DNA from: Vulcanimicrobiota bacterium
GTDB taxonomy: Bacteria; Vulcanimicrobiota; Vulcanimicrobiia; Vulcanimicrobiales; Vulcanimicrobiaceae
Reading direction: 5' to 3'
DNA: 64,000 nt
NCBI GenBank assembly: GCA_019235995.1
Contig: JAFAJV010000108.1
Coordinates: 1 to 64,000, forward strand
In this document: in pieces, positions 26,867-34,910 of the stretch
Numbering within the stretch: the stretch's first letter is position 1
Layout: each line of letters opens with the position of its first letter
Program-made: the position numbers and the translations under genes
The notes under the pieces: generated by a model
Seen by the model: only the letters and a program-made list of their open reading frames with translations
Databases searched by the model: none
Told to the model about the DNA's origin: nothing

Positions 26867-27001
26867 ATGCTGGTGGCCGCCGCGATCGTCTACGTGCTCT
26901 CGAGCGGCCACATCCTGTTCTTTCCGTTCCTGCTCATCCTCGGCGCGCCGCTGGCCGCGCTGATGCGCAAGCCTCCGTCGGGCCCGCCTTCGCTCAACTA
27001 G
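26867..27001 (+). CDS. Small hydrophobic membrane protein, unknown
   Basis: 44 aa from the only in-frame ATG. The same frame stays open upstream into the aminotransferase gene without another ATG, GTG or TTG after that gene's stop. Two close hydrophobic stretches (VAAAIVYVL and ILFFPFLLILGAPLAAL) separated by SSGH, then the basic Pro-rich tail MRKPPSGPP. It converges on trpS with 7 nt between the stops. No family recognised, and no clear ribosome-binding site. Confidence 0.4.
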   Translation: MLVAAAIVYVLSSGHILFFPFLLILGAPLAALMRKPPSGPPSLN

Positions 27002-27008
27002 CCGCGCG

Positions 27009-28007
27009 CTACGTTAAACGCATAGCGTGCTTGACGTCGCGCAGCACGCCGGCCGCGATCTCGCGGGCGCGCGCGGTACCCTCTTCGATGATCCGTTCGA
27101 GCGCTCCGCGATCCGCGACGTACGCGGCGTAGCGTTCGCGCACCGGGCGCAGATACTCGTTGAGTTGCTCCGCGAACTCGCCCTTGTCTTGGACGCAGCC
27201 GAGCGCGCCTGAGCGGCACTCCGCCGCGATGCCGTCGAGCCGCAGCGGATTGACGAAGCGCCATAGCGCGAACACCGGGCAGATCTCCGGACGCCCAGGA
27301 TCGCCGCGCCGGATCTTCAGCGGGTCCGTCACCATCGAGCGTACCTTGCGCGTCGTCGTTTCTTCGTCGTCGGCGATCAAGATCGCGTTGTCGTACGACT
27401 TGCTCATCTTGCGCCCGTCAGTGCCGGGCACTTCCGGGAACTCCGAGAGCGTTGCCTGCGGCTCGATGAGGATCGCCTTGCTGGAGCCGTAGAGGTGATT
27501 GAAGCGGCGGACGATCTCTCGCCCGAGCTCCAAGTGCGCGACCTGGTCGCGGCCGACCGGCACGTACTCGCCGCGGAACGCGGCGATGTCGCAGAGCTGC
27601 AAGAGGGGATAACCCAGGAATCCGTACGTCGCGACCTTCTGACCGAGCGCATCGATCTGTCCCTTGTAGGTGGGCACACGCTCGAGCCACGAGACGGGCG
27701 TGATCATCGAGAGCAGCACCTGCAGCTCCGAGATCTCCGGCACGCCCGACTGCAAGAAGATCGTCGAGCGATTCGGGTCCACGCCCGCCGCCAGCCACAC
27801 GGCGACCATCGCCTCGCGCGCGCCGCGTATTGTGGCGGTGTCGTCGAATTCGGTCGTGTACGCGTGGAGGTCGGCGATCTCGAAGAACGCGTCGGCCGTC
27901 TCGCAGTAGTTCGCCCACTGCGTCAGGACGCCGACGAGATGCCCGAGATGCAGCGGCCCCGTCGGGCGCATTCCCGACATCACCCGCGGCTTTCGATTCT
28001 TCTGCAC
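27009..28007 (-). CDS. trpS: Tryptophanyl-tRNA synthetase
   Basis: 332 aa from the GTG at 28007 (VQKNRKPRVMSGMRPTG); an ATG at 27980 is the fallback. Class I synthetase with the HIGH motif as HLGH in GPLHLGHLVG and a perfect KMSKS in GRKMSKSYDN. The tryptophan-binding region GYPLLQLCDIAAF, then GRDQVAHLELGREIVRRFN, and a helical C-terminus that recognises the anticodon. No strong ribosome-binding site precedes it. It lies 40 nt after thiD on the same strand. Confidence 0.93.
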   Translation of the reverse strand: MQKNRKPRVMSGMRPTGPLHLGHLVGVLTQWANYCETADAFFEIADLHAYTTEFDDTATIRGAREAMVAVWLAAGVDPNRSTIFLQSGVPEISELQVLLSMITPVSWLERVPTYKGQIDALGQKVATYGFLGYPLLQLCDIAAFRGEYVPVGRDQVAHLELGREIVRRFNHLYGSSKAILIEPQATLSEFPEVPGTDGRKMSKSYDNAILIADDEETTTRKVRSMVTDPLKIRRGDPGRPEICPVFALWRFVNPLRLDGIAAECRSGALGCVQDKGEFAEQLNEYLRPVRERYAAYVADRGALERIIEEGTARAREIAAGVLRDVKHAMRLT

Positions 28008-28047
28008 TACGGCGAATTCAAACTCGACGCGGAGCGACGCAACGCCT

Positions 28048-28779
28048 TCAATGTCGCGCGATTTGGTCGCGAACGTAGGCGCGCGCCGCGCGAACGGCAT
28101 CGGTCACCGCGGCGCCGCGCGCAAGCTCGCATGCCAGCGCCATGGCGAGCGTGCAGCCGGTGCCGTGCATGCGTCCGGCGATTCGGGGCTCGGTGAAGAT
28201 CTCGACGCCGGCCGCCGTTGCGAGCGCGTCGGCCGGATCACCGTCGAGATGGCCGCCTTTGAGCAACACCGCGAGCGCGCCCCGTGCCCGCAGCTTCGAG
28301 GCCGCGGCGGCGATGCCGTCGCGCTCGATCGGGCCGGTTGCCAGCAGCGTCGCGGCCTCCGCCAGGTTCGGCGTCAGCACGACGTTTCCCAAAGTGGCCA
28401 GCTCGTCGCGGAGCGCGTCGCGCGCCGCGGGTTCGTTGAGCTCGCCGCCGCCGCTAGCCGCGAAGACGGGATCGATCACCGCGGGCAGCCAGGCGTGCGC
28501 GCGCAGCGACGCGATGACGCCGTGCACGGCGTCGCGCGTCGGCAGCGCGCCGACGCGCACCGCGCCCGCGGCATCCCACGGGAGCGCCGCGAGCTGCGCC
28601 GCGAGCAGTTCGCTCGAAATCGGCTGCACGACGACGGTGCCGCGCCCGTCTTGAGCGCTCACGCCCGCGATCGCGGTGAACACGCGCGCGCCGAGATGCT
28701 CGCCCACGATGAGGTCGCGCCCGATTCCCGCTACGTTCCACGGATGGCTCGTGCCGATCGACACGACGATCGTCGTCAT
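28048..28779 (-). CDS. thiD: Hydroxymethylpyrimidine (phosphate) kinase
   Basis: About 243 aa from the ATG at 28779, which overlaps the thiE stop (ATGA). Ribokinase-fold enzyme that phosphorylates HMP/HMP-P for thiamine synthesis. TAIAGVSAQDGRGT near the N-terminus, VIDPVFAASGGGEL (normally VVDPVMVA), VLTPNLAEA, LLKGGH and the catalytic GTGCTLA (HGTGC) are present. With thiE it completes the coupling half of thiamine phosphate synthesis; thiC and thiG are not nearby. Confidence 0.92.
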   Translation of the reverse strand: MTTIVVSIGTSHPWNVAGIGRDLIVGEHLGARVFTAIAGVSAQDGRGTVVVQPISSELLAAQLAALPWDAAGAVRVGALPTRDAVHGVIASLRAHAWLPAVIDPVFAASGGGELNEPAARDALRDELATLGNVVLTPNLAEAATLLATGPIERDGIAAAASKLRARGALAVLLKGGHLDGDPADALATAAGVEIFTEPRIAGRMHGTGCTLAMALACELARGAAVTDAVRAARAYVRDQIARH

Positions 28780-29420
28780 CGCGGCGTGCCCTCCCAACGC
28801 GCGACGAGCGCGCGCGCCGCCGCCCTCGGCTCGGTCGCGATCGCGGAGATCACCGCGGCCATAGCGACGCCCGTCGAGCGGACCTCGGCCAGCCGCGCGA
28901 GGTCGATGCCGCCGACCGCCGCGACCGGCGGCGCCGAGGCGGCTGCCAGGCGGCGCAGACCCTCGATACCGATCGGCTCGCCGGCGTCGCCCTTCGAATG
29001 CGTCGAATAGACGGAGCCGATGCCGAGATAGTCCACGTCATCCCGGTTCGCTCGGCGCACCTCCGGGAGCGTGCCGCAGGAAAGCCCGATGAGCGCTTGC
29101 GGCAGCGCCGCGCGAACCGGCGCGACGTGCGCGAAGCCGTCGTCGCCCGGTCCAAGGTGCACGCCGTCGCAATCGAACGCTCGAGCCGCTTGCCAGTCGT
29201 CGTTGAGGATCAGGAGAGCGTCATCCTCGCGAGTCATCGCGCGCAGTCGCCGGAGCGTTTCGGCGACCATGCCGTTCTTCGCACGATATTGCACGATGCG
29301 GACGCCGGCGTTCAGCACCGCGCGTGCCCGCTCGAGCACGCTCGAATCGTCGTTGAGGATTGCGTAGATTCCGTGCAGCGCGGCGGCGCGCCTCAGCCGC
29401 GACGGCGCATGCGTTGCCAC
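28776..29420 (-). CDS. thiE: Thiamine-phosphate synthase
   Basis: 214 aa TIM barrel joining HMP-PP and thiazole phosphate. Motifs: IYAILNDDS, GVRIVQYRAKNG (usually QxR.K), LLILNDDWQAARAFDCDGVHLGPGD, IGLSCGTLPEV (usually IGxS.H), YLGIGSVYSTHSK and VAAVGGID. The N-terminus overlaps the upstream 60-aa membrane protein gene by 28 nt, consistent with one transcript from rsmG to thiD. Confidence 0.92.
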   Translation of the reverse strand: MATHAPSRLRRAAALHGIYAILNDDSSVLERARAVLNAGVRIVQYRAKNGMVAETLRRLRAMTREDDALLILNDDWQAARAFDCDGVHLGPGDDGFAHVAPVRAALPQALIGLSCGTLPEVRRANRDDVDYLGIGSVYSTHSKGDAGEPIGIEGLRRLAAASAPPVAAVGGIDLARLAEVRSTGVAMAAVISAIATEPRAAARALVARWEGTPR

Positions 29421-29575
29421 AGAGCAATGTTTCCGAAGAGATACGCGAAGAAGACGATCGCGACGAAAACGGCCAATGCCGTGTTATGCCGCGCGAGCGC
29501 GAGCGGAACGAGCAGCACGAAGCACAGGACGGCGGCCATCAGCAGCGCGATGATGCGCGAAATCGGATAAATCAC
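29393..29575 (-). CDS. 60-aa two-span membrane protein
   Basis: GTG start that overlaps the parB stop (GTGA); its end overlaps thiE by 28 nt, so it is embedded in the operon. Two hydrophobic helices (IIALLMAAVLCFVLLVPLAL and LAVFVAIVFFAYLFGNIAL) with a short RHNTA loop and the basic tail RMRRRG. Looks like a small inner-membrane hairpin. Function unknown; coupling to parB may be only positional. Confidence 0.7.
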   Translation of the reverse strand: MIYPISRIIALLMAAVLCFVLLVPLALARHNTALAVFVAIVFFAYLFGNIALWQRMRRRG

Positions 29576-30420
29576 ACGAGAAGATCGCCGAGCCGAGCCA
29601 ATTCGGCGTCGTCGCTGAAACGCAGCTCGATGCGTCCGCCGCGCCCGTAACGCACGATCGCGACGTGAGTGCCGAATTTCTCGCGCAAGCGTGCCTCGAA
29701 GTCGCGTTCGTCGGGAGAGAGCGGGCGAAGCAGGGGCGATCGGGCAGGCGGGGCGGCCAGGCCGGCGACCATCCGTTCCAGGCCGCGGACCGTCGTGCCC
29801 TCGCTGACGGCGCGCTCGGCGAGCGCGCCGCGTTCCGGTTCGGGCGCGGCCAGCAAGGCGCGCGCGTGACCCGCGGAGAGCCGGCCGTCGAACAGCATCG
29901 CCTTGAGGGGCTCCGAGAGGCTCAGCAAACGCAGGGTATTGGCGACCGCGGGACGGCTCTTGCCGAGGCGGCGCGCGACCTCTTCCTGCGTCAGCCCGTA
30001 CTCGTCGATGAGATAGGCGAAGCCCGCTGCTTCCTCGAGCGGATTGAGATTTTCGCGCTGCAAATTCTCGACGATCGCAAACTCGAGCGTCTGGCGATCG
30101 TCGCTGCTGCGGACCAGCGCCGGAATCGTCGGCCGTTGGAGCTGCGCGCAGACCCTCCAGCGGCGCTCTCCGGCGATCAGCTCGTATCCCTGCTCGCGCC
30201 GGCGTACGATGATCGGCACGAGCACTCCATATTCCGCGATCGATGCCTTGAGCTCGTCCAGCGCCTCTGCGTCGAATCGCTTGCGCGGCTGAAACGGGTT
30301 GGGACGAATTTCGGCGACGGGAATTTCGCGTACGACCTCGGCGGAGCTCGCAACCGGCACCGCGGCGTCGCCGAGGAGTGCGGCCAGCCCTCTGCCCAGG
30401 CCGCGTTTCGGCACGCTCAT
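29572..30420 (-). CDS. parB: ParB/Spo0J chromosome partitioning protein
   Basis: 282 aa from the ATG at 30420, overlapping parA (ATGA). Opens with KRGLGRGLAALLG, the N-terminal tail that stimulates ParA. The ParB/Srx CTPase domain has IRPNPFQPRKRFD, YELIAGERRWR and IVENLQRENLNPLEEA. The helix-turn-helix for parS is GLTQEEVARRLGKSRPAVANTLRLL. The C-terminal dimer domain ends IELRFSDDAELARLGDLL. Two parS-half-site inverted repeats lie 2.1-2.5 kb upstream in the same operon. Confidence 0.96.
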   Translation of the reverse strand: MSVPKRGLGRGLAALLGDAAVPVASSAEVVREIPVAEIRPNPFQPRKRFDAEALDELKASIAEYGVLVPIIVRRREQGYELIAGERRWRVCAQLQRPTIPALVRSSDDRQTLEFAIVENLQRENLNPLEEAAGFAYLIDEYGLTQEEVARRLGKSRPAVANTLRLLSLSEPLKAMLFDGRLSAGHARALLAAPEPERGALAERAVSEGTTVRGLERMVAGLAAPPARSPLLRPLSPDERDFEARLREKFGTHVAIVRYGRGGRIELRFSDDAELARLGDLLV

Positions 30421-31193
30421 GCGCGCGCCGCGGCGGGTTCGAGCATCTCGCGCGCGACGGCGAGATAGGCTTGTGCCCCGCGGCTCTTCAGATCGAACAG
30501 GATCGCGGGTTTGCCATAGGACGGTGCCTCGGATAGACGCACGTTGCGAGGGACCTGCGTCTTGAAAACCTCCCGCGGAAAGTATTTCTGAAGCTCGCGA
30601 ATCACTTCCAGCGAGAGGCGGGTGCGGCCGTCGAACATCGTGACGAGCACGCCGCTGACGTGCAGCGTCGGATTGAGCGCGTCGCGCACGCGCCAGATGA
30701 CGCTCGTGAGCTGTGCGAGGCCTTCGAGCGCGTAGAACTCCGCCTGCACCGGAATGATGCAATCGTCGGCGGCGGTCAACGCGTTGATCGTCAGCAGTCC
30801 GAGCGACGGCGGCGAATCGATGAGCACGAAGTCGTAGCGCGACGCGACCGGGCCGAGGGCTTGGCGCAGGCGCGTCTCGCGCGACAGCGCCGCGACGAGC
30901 TCGACGTCGGCACCCGCCAGGTTGATCGTCGCCGGCGCGAGCCACAGATTGGGCACCTCCGTCTCGACGATGACGCGCTCGAGCGGAATCTCTTGCATCA
31001 GCGCATGATAGATATCGTGCTTTAGGCCGGGTTTCTCGATGCCCAGCCCCGTCGTGGAGTTCCCTTGCGGATCGGTATCGACCACCAGTACGCGACTGCC
31101 GAGCATCGCGAGCGCCGCGCCGAGATTCACCGCCGTCGTGCTCTTCCCGACGCCGCCTTTTTGGTTGACGAGCGCGATGATGCGAGCCATCAT
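30417..31193 (-). CDS. parA: ParA/Soj chromosome partitioning ATPase
   Basis: 258 aa; a second Met at 31190 is the likelier mature start (MARIIALVNQKGGVGKST). Deviant Walker A KGGVGKST with signature Lys, VDTDPQGNST (Walker A'), and LIDSPPSLGLLTINAL (Walker B). The C-terminal part SEAPSYGKPAILFDLKSRGAQAYL is classic Soj. It overlaps cca and parB by 4 nt each. Confidence 0.97.
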   Translation of the reverse strand: MMARIIALVNQKGGVGKSTTAVNLGAALAMLGSRVLVVDTDPQGNSTTGLGIEKPGLKHDIYHALMQEIPLERVIVETEVPNLWLAPATINLAGADVELVAALSRETRLRQALGPVASRYDFVLIDSPPSLGLLTINALTAADDCIIPVQAEFYALEGLAQLTSVIWRVRDALNPTLHVSGVLVTMFDGRTRLSLEVIRELQKYFPREVFKTQVPRNVRLSEAPSYGKPAILFDLKSRGAQAYLAVAREMLEPAAARA

Positions 31194-32554
31194 GCGGCGA
31201 GATACTGCTCGAGGAGTTGCAGCAGCAAGGTGCGCTCGTTACGTTCGGGTACATCGGTGACCTGCTCGAACAGCCAGCGCAGCGCAGCGCCGACGCGCTC
31301 GTCGCCGCGAAAGCCCGGCGGCGCTTCGCCGCGCCGGACGAGGGCGGCGATCACGTCGTCGCCGCCGATCGCGAGCTCGCGGATCGAGAACGCCGGCTTG
31401 CGTGCGAGCTCCGCGTGAACCCGGGCCTCGAAGGCATGGTTCGCGCCGTCGCGCTCGGGGAGCCCGCTCCCGGCGATATCGGCGCGCCGCAATGCGAACA
31501 AACGTTCGATGTTGACCGGCTCGATGCGGCGGATGAAGCGGCGCAGGGCGGCGTCGCCCAGCTCCGGATCGGCGGAATACATGTGTTGGCGGACGAGATG
31601 CTCGGTCGTCTTGATCAGGTCGTGCGGGAAGCGGAAGCGCTCCAGCATGGCGCGGGTCATCTCGGCCCCCTCGATCTCGTGACGATAGAAGTGCGGGCCG
31701 GCCTTCGTGCGGGGCTTTCCCACGTCGTGGAGCAACGCCGCGAGCCGGAGCGCGAGGTCGCCGGGAGGTGACGCATCCAGCGTCGCGAGGCTGTGGCGAT
31801 ACACGTCGTGGGCGTGCCACTCGTTCTGCTCGACGCCGACTCCCTCGAGCAGCTCCGGCCAGAGTTGCCCGAGCACCCCGGTCTCGCGGAGCAGCTCGAT
31901 CCCGATGGACGGCGCGCGTGCCGCGAAGAGCTTGGCGAGCTCGTCGTGGATTCGTTCCGCGGAGACCGTCCGAACCGCGGCCGCGGCATCCGACATAGCC
32001 CGGCGCAGCTCCGTCGTTACCGCATACTCGAAGCGTGCCGCGAACTGGGCTGCGCGCAGCATCCGCAACGGATCCTCGGCAAACGTCTGCGGCGTCAGGA
32101 TGTCGATGCGCCGAGCCCGTATATCGGCCGCGCCGCCATACGGATCAATCAGCTCGCCTGACGGAATGCGGCGCGCCAGCATGTTCATGCGAAAGTCCCG
32201 CCGGGCGAGATCCTCGTCGAGACGGACGCCCTCTCCACTCTCGACGACGAAGTCGCGATGCCCGGCTCCCCTCGACCACTCGCGGCGCGGAAGCGCGACG
32301 TCGACCGTGTGGCCTTCGACGGTGACCTTGAGCACGGCAAACGCGGCGCCGACCATGTCGACCCGGCCGAGCCCCCCGAGGCGGCTGGTCAACTCATCGA
32401 GCGGAACCCCGACGACGACATAATCGGAATCGCCGGGGGCGGCGACACCCTCGATCTCCTGCCGCAGCTCGTCGCGCACGCGCCCGCCGACGGCGTAGAG
32501 GCTCCCCGCCGGGAGCGCCTCGGCCAGGCGCCGGTCCAGCCTATCGAGTTTCAC
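31190..32554 (-). CDS. cca: CCA tRNA nucleotidyltransferase with HD domain
   Basis: 454 aa with a GTG start overlapping the upstream LAGLIDADG-like gene (GTGA). Adds or repairs the tRNA 3' CCA. Class II nucleotidyltransferase head: YAVGGRVRDEL, catalytic acids in DSDYVVVG, then RRDFRMNMLA and ERIHDELAKL. An HD phosphohydrolase domain follows (ALLHDVGKPRTK, HEIEGAEMTRAMLERFRF). The start codon lies inside a 27-bp inverted repeat described separately. A poly(A) polymerase role cannot be excluded by sequence. Confidence 0.92.
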   Translation of the reverse strand: MKLDRLDRRLAEALPAGSLYAVGGRVRDELRQEIEGVAAPGDSDYVVVGVPLDELTSRLGGLGRVDMVGAAFAVLKVTVEGHTVDVALPRREWSRGAGHRDFVVESGEGVRLDEDLARRDFRMNMLARRIPSGELIDPYGGAADIRARRIDILTPQTFAEDPLRMLRAAQFAARFEYAVTTELRRAMSDAAAAVRTVSAERIHDELAKLFAARAPSIGIELLRETGVLGQLWPELLEGVGVEQNEWHAHDVYRHSLATLDASPPGDLALRLAALLHDVGKPRTKAGPHFYRHEIEGAEMTRAMLERFRFPHDLIKTTEHLVRQHMYSADPELGDAALRRFIRRIEPVNIERLFALRRADIAGSGLPERDGANHAFEARVHAELARKPAFSIRELAIGGDDVIAALVRRGEAPPGFRGDERVGAALRWLFEQVTDVPERNERTLLLQLLEQYLAA

Positions 32555-32574
32555 GGGGAACCGCTCCGTGAAAC
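32547..32574. promoter_or_regulatory. 27-bp inverted repeat A with parS half-sites (LAGLIDADG-gene/cca junction)
   Basis: GTTTCAC at 32548-32554 and GTGAAAC at 32568-32574, 13 nt apart; the arms extend to 9 bp (GTTTCACGG / CCGTGAAAC). It covers the stop of the LAGLIDADG-like gene and the GTG start of cca. Bases 32547-32562 match the 16-bp parS consensus at 12 of 16 positions. It has the same spacing as repeat B at 32939. It could be a ParB site, an operator or an mRNA hairpin. Confidence 0.5.
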
Positions 32575-32922
32575 AATCTCTTTGATGAGACCGTAGCGCT
32601 CCAGCATGTCGACGAAGCGGGCATGCGAATGGTCGTCGATCTCGGCCCAGGGCAGAGCGTAGAGAATCGGAGCGAGCTCTTGCCGCAAAGCCGGCCCGCG
32701 AATCATGAGCTGGAGGTAGTCGCGATTATCATGGTGGTAGGGCCCGTAGAGGCGCGACCAACGGACCCGGTCGTTCAGCCAGCGCAGCAGCTGCTCGTGG
32801 CGGAGACCCATTTTGAGGGTGATCTGTGGCTGCTTGCCGTCGCCCCCAAAATGCCCGGCGCCGATCAGCACCCCGAGGATCAAGCCCTTCTCGAACTCAG
32901 TTAACGCGCCGGGATCTTCCAC
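32551..32922 (-). CDS. Stand-alone degenerate LAGLIDADG-fold protein
   Basis: 123 aa from the GTG at 32922, chosen because GGGAGG lies 6 nt upstream; the frame open further upstream is an artefact over rsmG. Residues 13-25 (GLILGVLIGAGHF) align with the LAGLIDADG helix. IRGPALRQELAPIL and LRHEQLLRWLNDRV match the later helices and strands of I-CreI-type folds. The two motif acids are replaced (Ile20, Ala22), so cleavage is unlikely, as in the WhiA regulators. It has one motif, so it would act as a dimer on a palindrome. It sits between rsmG and cca, overlaps cca (GTGA), and is flanked by two identical-architecture inverted repeats. A DNA-binding regulatory role is inferred. Confidence 0.7.
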   Translation of the reverse strand: MEDPGALTEFEKGLILGVLIGAGHFGGDGKQPQITLKMGLRHEQLLRWLNDRVRWSRLYGPYHHDNRDYLQLMIRGPALRQELAPILYALPWAEIDDHSHARFVDMLERYGLIKEIVSRSGSP

Positions 32923-32938
32923 GAAAAACCTCCCGTTT

Positions 32939-32966
32939 GTTTCACCGCGGTGTTCGCCGTGAAACG
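32939..32966. promoter_or_regulatory. 27-bp inverted repeat B with parS half-sites (rsmG/LAGLIDADG-gene junction)
   Basis: GTTTCAC at 32939-32945 and GTGAAAC at 32959-32965, again with 13 nt between. The left arm overlaps a 10-bp palindrome, CACCGCGGTG (32943-32952). Bases 32951-32966 match the parS consensus at 12 of 16. It covers the rsmG stop codon and lies just upstream of the ribosome-binding site of the LAGLIDADG-like gene. Confidence 0.5.
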
Positions 32967-33658
32967 AGGGCCTCCATGCAGAGCGGCCGCTTCTCGGGCA
33001 CGCCGGGCCTCCGCGGAAAGCGCGCGGGCGTCGCGCGCTCCTTCCGGAGCAGCAAGATGCGGCGTTCGCCCTCGAGCGGCAGTTCGGACTCGAGTCGGCC
33101 GCCCAGCATGAGCGCGGCATCCTCGACCGCACCGCGCTCGCGAGCGTCCAGCCGGCCGCGCTGTAGGATCGCTACGCCGCCCGGGGCGATCAGCGGAAGC
33201 AGCAGCTCGGCAACGGTCGTCGCCCCGGAGAGCGCGCGCGCCGTGCCGCTCGCGAACCGCTCCCGCAGCGTGTCGTCCCGCCCGGCGTCCTCGGCGCGTC
33301 GCGCAATCACGTCGCCGGGCAAGTTTAGCTCCTCCAGGGCCTTGGCGAGGAAAGCGGCCTTCTTGGCCGTGGTCTCGATCAGCGTCACCGGGATCCCGGC
33401 GGCGATCGCGATCGGGATGCCGGGGAAGCCGGCCCCGGAGCCGACGTCGACGAGCGGTTCGCGGACGTGGGGCACCACCATTAGGCTGTCGAGGAGATGA
33501 TCCGCGAGCGCCCCGGGCGATTTTGCCCCAGTCAGGTTGACCCGCCGGCCGGCTTCGAGCACGAGCGCGCCGTAGCGGCTCAGCGGGGCACGCAGCGCCG
33601 CGGCGACCCCTGCGTCCTCTAAGAGTGCGAAGAGCTCGTCTTCAGCGCTGCGGTTCAC
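32942..33658 (-). CDS. rsmG: 16S rRNA (guanine-527-N7)-methyltransferase
   Basis: 238 aa from the GTG at 33658; this overlaps the ECF gene by 17 nt, and no start lies closer to the conserved part. SAM-dependent enzyme. Motifs: LSRYGALVLEAGRRVNLTGA, DHLLDSL, LVDVGSGAGFPGIPIAIA (SAM loop) and VTLIETTAKKAAFLAKALEELNL. SGTARALSGATTVAELLLPLIAPGG replaces the usual SRAV.xL. The C-terminal 30 residues are Arg/Pro-rich. rsmG-parA-parB order is conserved in many bacteria, here with two genes in between. Confidence 0.93.
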   Translation of the reverse strand: MNRSAEDELFALLEDAGVAAALRAPLSRYGALVLEAGRRVNLTGAKSPGALADHLLDSLMVVPHVREPLVDVGSGAGFPGIPIAIAAGIPVTLIETTAKKAAFLAKALEELNLPGDVIARRAEDAGRDDTLRERFASGTARALSGATTVAELLLPLIAPGGVAILQRGRLDARERGAVEDAALMLGGRLESELPLEGERRILLLRKERATPARFPRRPGVPEKRPLCMEALVSRRTPR

Positions 33659-34901
33659 CCCTGGCGGCTTCGACGCGCAGCTCGAGAAAGCGGCGTTCCA
33701 TCGGGCTGCGCGCGAGCGCGGCGGCGGCCTCGAAGTGGTTGCGGGCGCGCTCGACGCGTCCTGCGCGCAGCTCCAGCTCGCCAAGTGCCGCCGGGAGGAA
33801 CGGGTAAGACGCGAGCTGGTCGCTCGCCGGAATGGCGCCGATTGCCGCGATGCCGGACTCGGGGCCGTCCCGTTGCGCGACGGCGATGGCGCGGTTGAGC
33901 GCGATCACCGGCGACGGACGTATGCGGATGAGGATGTCGTACAGCCACAGCAGGCGATCCCAGTCGGTGTCGTCGTCGGTCGCGGCGCCGGAATGCAGCG
34001 ACGCGATCGCCGCCTCGACGTGATATTCGCTCAGCTCGCTTCCGCTCGCCGACCGGTCCAGCAGCTCGTTACCGCGCGCGATCAGCGTCCGGTTCCACAG
34101 TGCCCGGTCTTGTCGTGCGAGCGGCACGAGGTTGCCGTTCGCGTCGACTCGCGCCGGCAGGCGCGCCGCGTGCAGATACATCAGCGCGCACAGCGCGTGC
34201 GTCGCAGGCGTTGCGACGCGTGCGTTCTCGAGCAGTAACGCGGCGAGCCGCATCGCTTCGTTGCAGAGCTCGGCGCGCACGGGCATCTCGCGCGACGCGC
34301 CATGATAGCCCTCGTTGAACATGAGGTACAGCGTGCGGTGCACCGCGGACAGCCGCGCGGGCAGCTCCGCGTCGCCAAAGTCGAATAATCGTTTCGAGTT
34401 CGCCAAGACCTTCTTGCCGCGCTCGATGCGTTTCTCGATCGACGCGTTCTTACTGAGGAACGCGCCGGCGATCTCGGCGGTCGTGAACCCGCACTGTAGC
34501 CGCAGCGTCAGTGCTACCTGCGCGTCCTCCGATAAACTTCGGTCGCAGCACGAGAACATCATCCGCAGCTGATCGTCTTTGATCGTTTCCGCGCCGAACA
34601 GATCGTTCACCGTGGCGACCATCGTCCATTCGCTGTTCAGCAGGCGTCCAAGTTCAGGCACGAGATTGCGCGCAGTGCGCTCGCGGCGCAACACGTCTAT
34701 CGCGCGATTGCGAGCGGCTTTCATCAGCCATGCCGGTGGATTGTGCGGCACTCCGCGCAGTTTCCATACCTCGAGCGCGCGGCAGAAGACGTCCTGCGTG
34801 ACGTCCTCTGCCAGCGCGAGGTTGTCGAGCCCGAAGATGCGAGACAGCGCGGCGACGATGCGTCCCGACTCTTGCCGGAACAGATGCTCGCTGGGCTCCA
34901 T
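33642..34901 (-). CDS. ECF42-type RNA polymerase sigma factor with TPR-like C-terminal extension
   Basis: 419 aa, much longer than ordinary ECF factors (about 190 aa). Sigma2 region: NLALAEDVTQDVFCRALEVWKLRGVPHNPPAWLMKAARNRAIDVLRRE. Sigma4 region: EDAQVALTLRLQCGFTTAEIAGAFLSKNASIEKRIERGKK. The rest (from about 180) is the helical extension typical of ECF42 (FNEGYHGASREMPVRAELCNEAMRLAALL; DDDTDWDRLLWLYDILIRIRPSPVIALNRAIAV). ECF42 factors lack an anti-sigma factor and are paired with DGPF proteins, and the adjacent upstream gene is one. The pair is inserted between mnmG and rsmG. Confidence 0.92.
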   Translation of the reverse strand: MEPSEHLFRQESGRIVAALSRIFGLDNLALAEDVTQDVFCRALEVWKLRGVPHNPPAWLMKAARNRAIDVLRRERTARNLVPELGRLLNSEWTMVATVNDLFGAETIKDDQLRMMFSCCDRSLSEDAQVALTLRLQCGFTTAEIAGAFLSKNASIEKRIERGKKVLANSKRLFDFGDAELPARLSAVHRTLYLMFNEGYHGASREMPVRAELCNEAMRLAALLLENARVATPATHALCALMYLHAARLPARVDANGNLVPLARQDRALWNRTLIARGNELLDRSASGSELSEYHVEAAIASLHSGAATDDDTDWDRLLWLYDILIRIRPSPVIALNRAIAVAQRDGPESGIAAIGAIPASDQLASYPFLPAALGELELRAGRVERARNHFEAAAALARSPMERRFLELRVEAARGEPQR

Positions 34902-34910
34902 GCGGCGTGG

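Noticed and set aside
31239-31820. 193-codon minus-strand frame inside cca
   Set aside because: Out-of-frame shadow of cca, which has a complete nucleotidyltransferase plus HD domain.
32551-32922. Active homing endonuclease or intron/intein
   Set aside because: The catalytic acids are replaced, and the neighbouring genes rsmG and cca are uninterrupted, so there is no host element.
32923-33132. N-terminal extension of the LAGLIDADG-like frame
   Set aside because: Overlaps the coding C-terminus of rsmG and has random composition; the GTG at 32922 has a strong ribosome-binding site.
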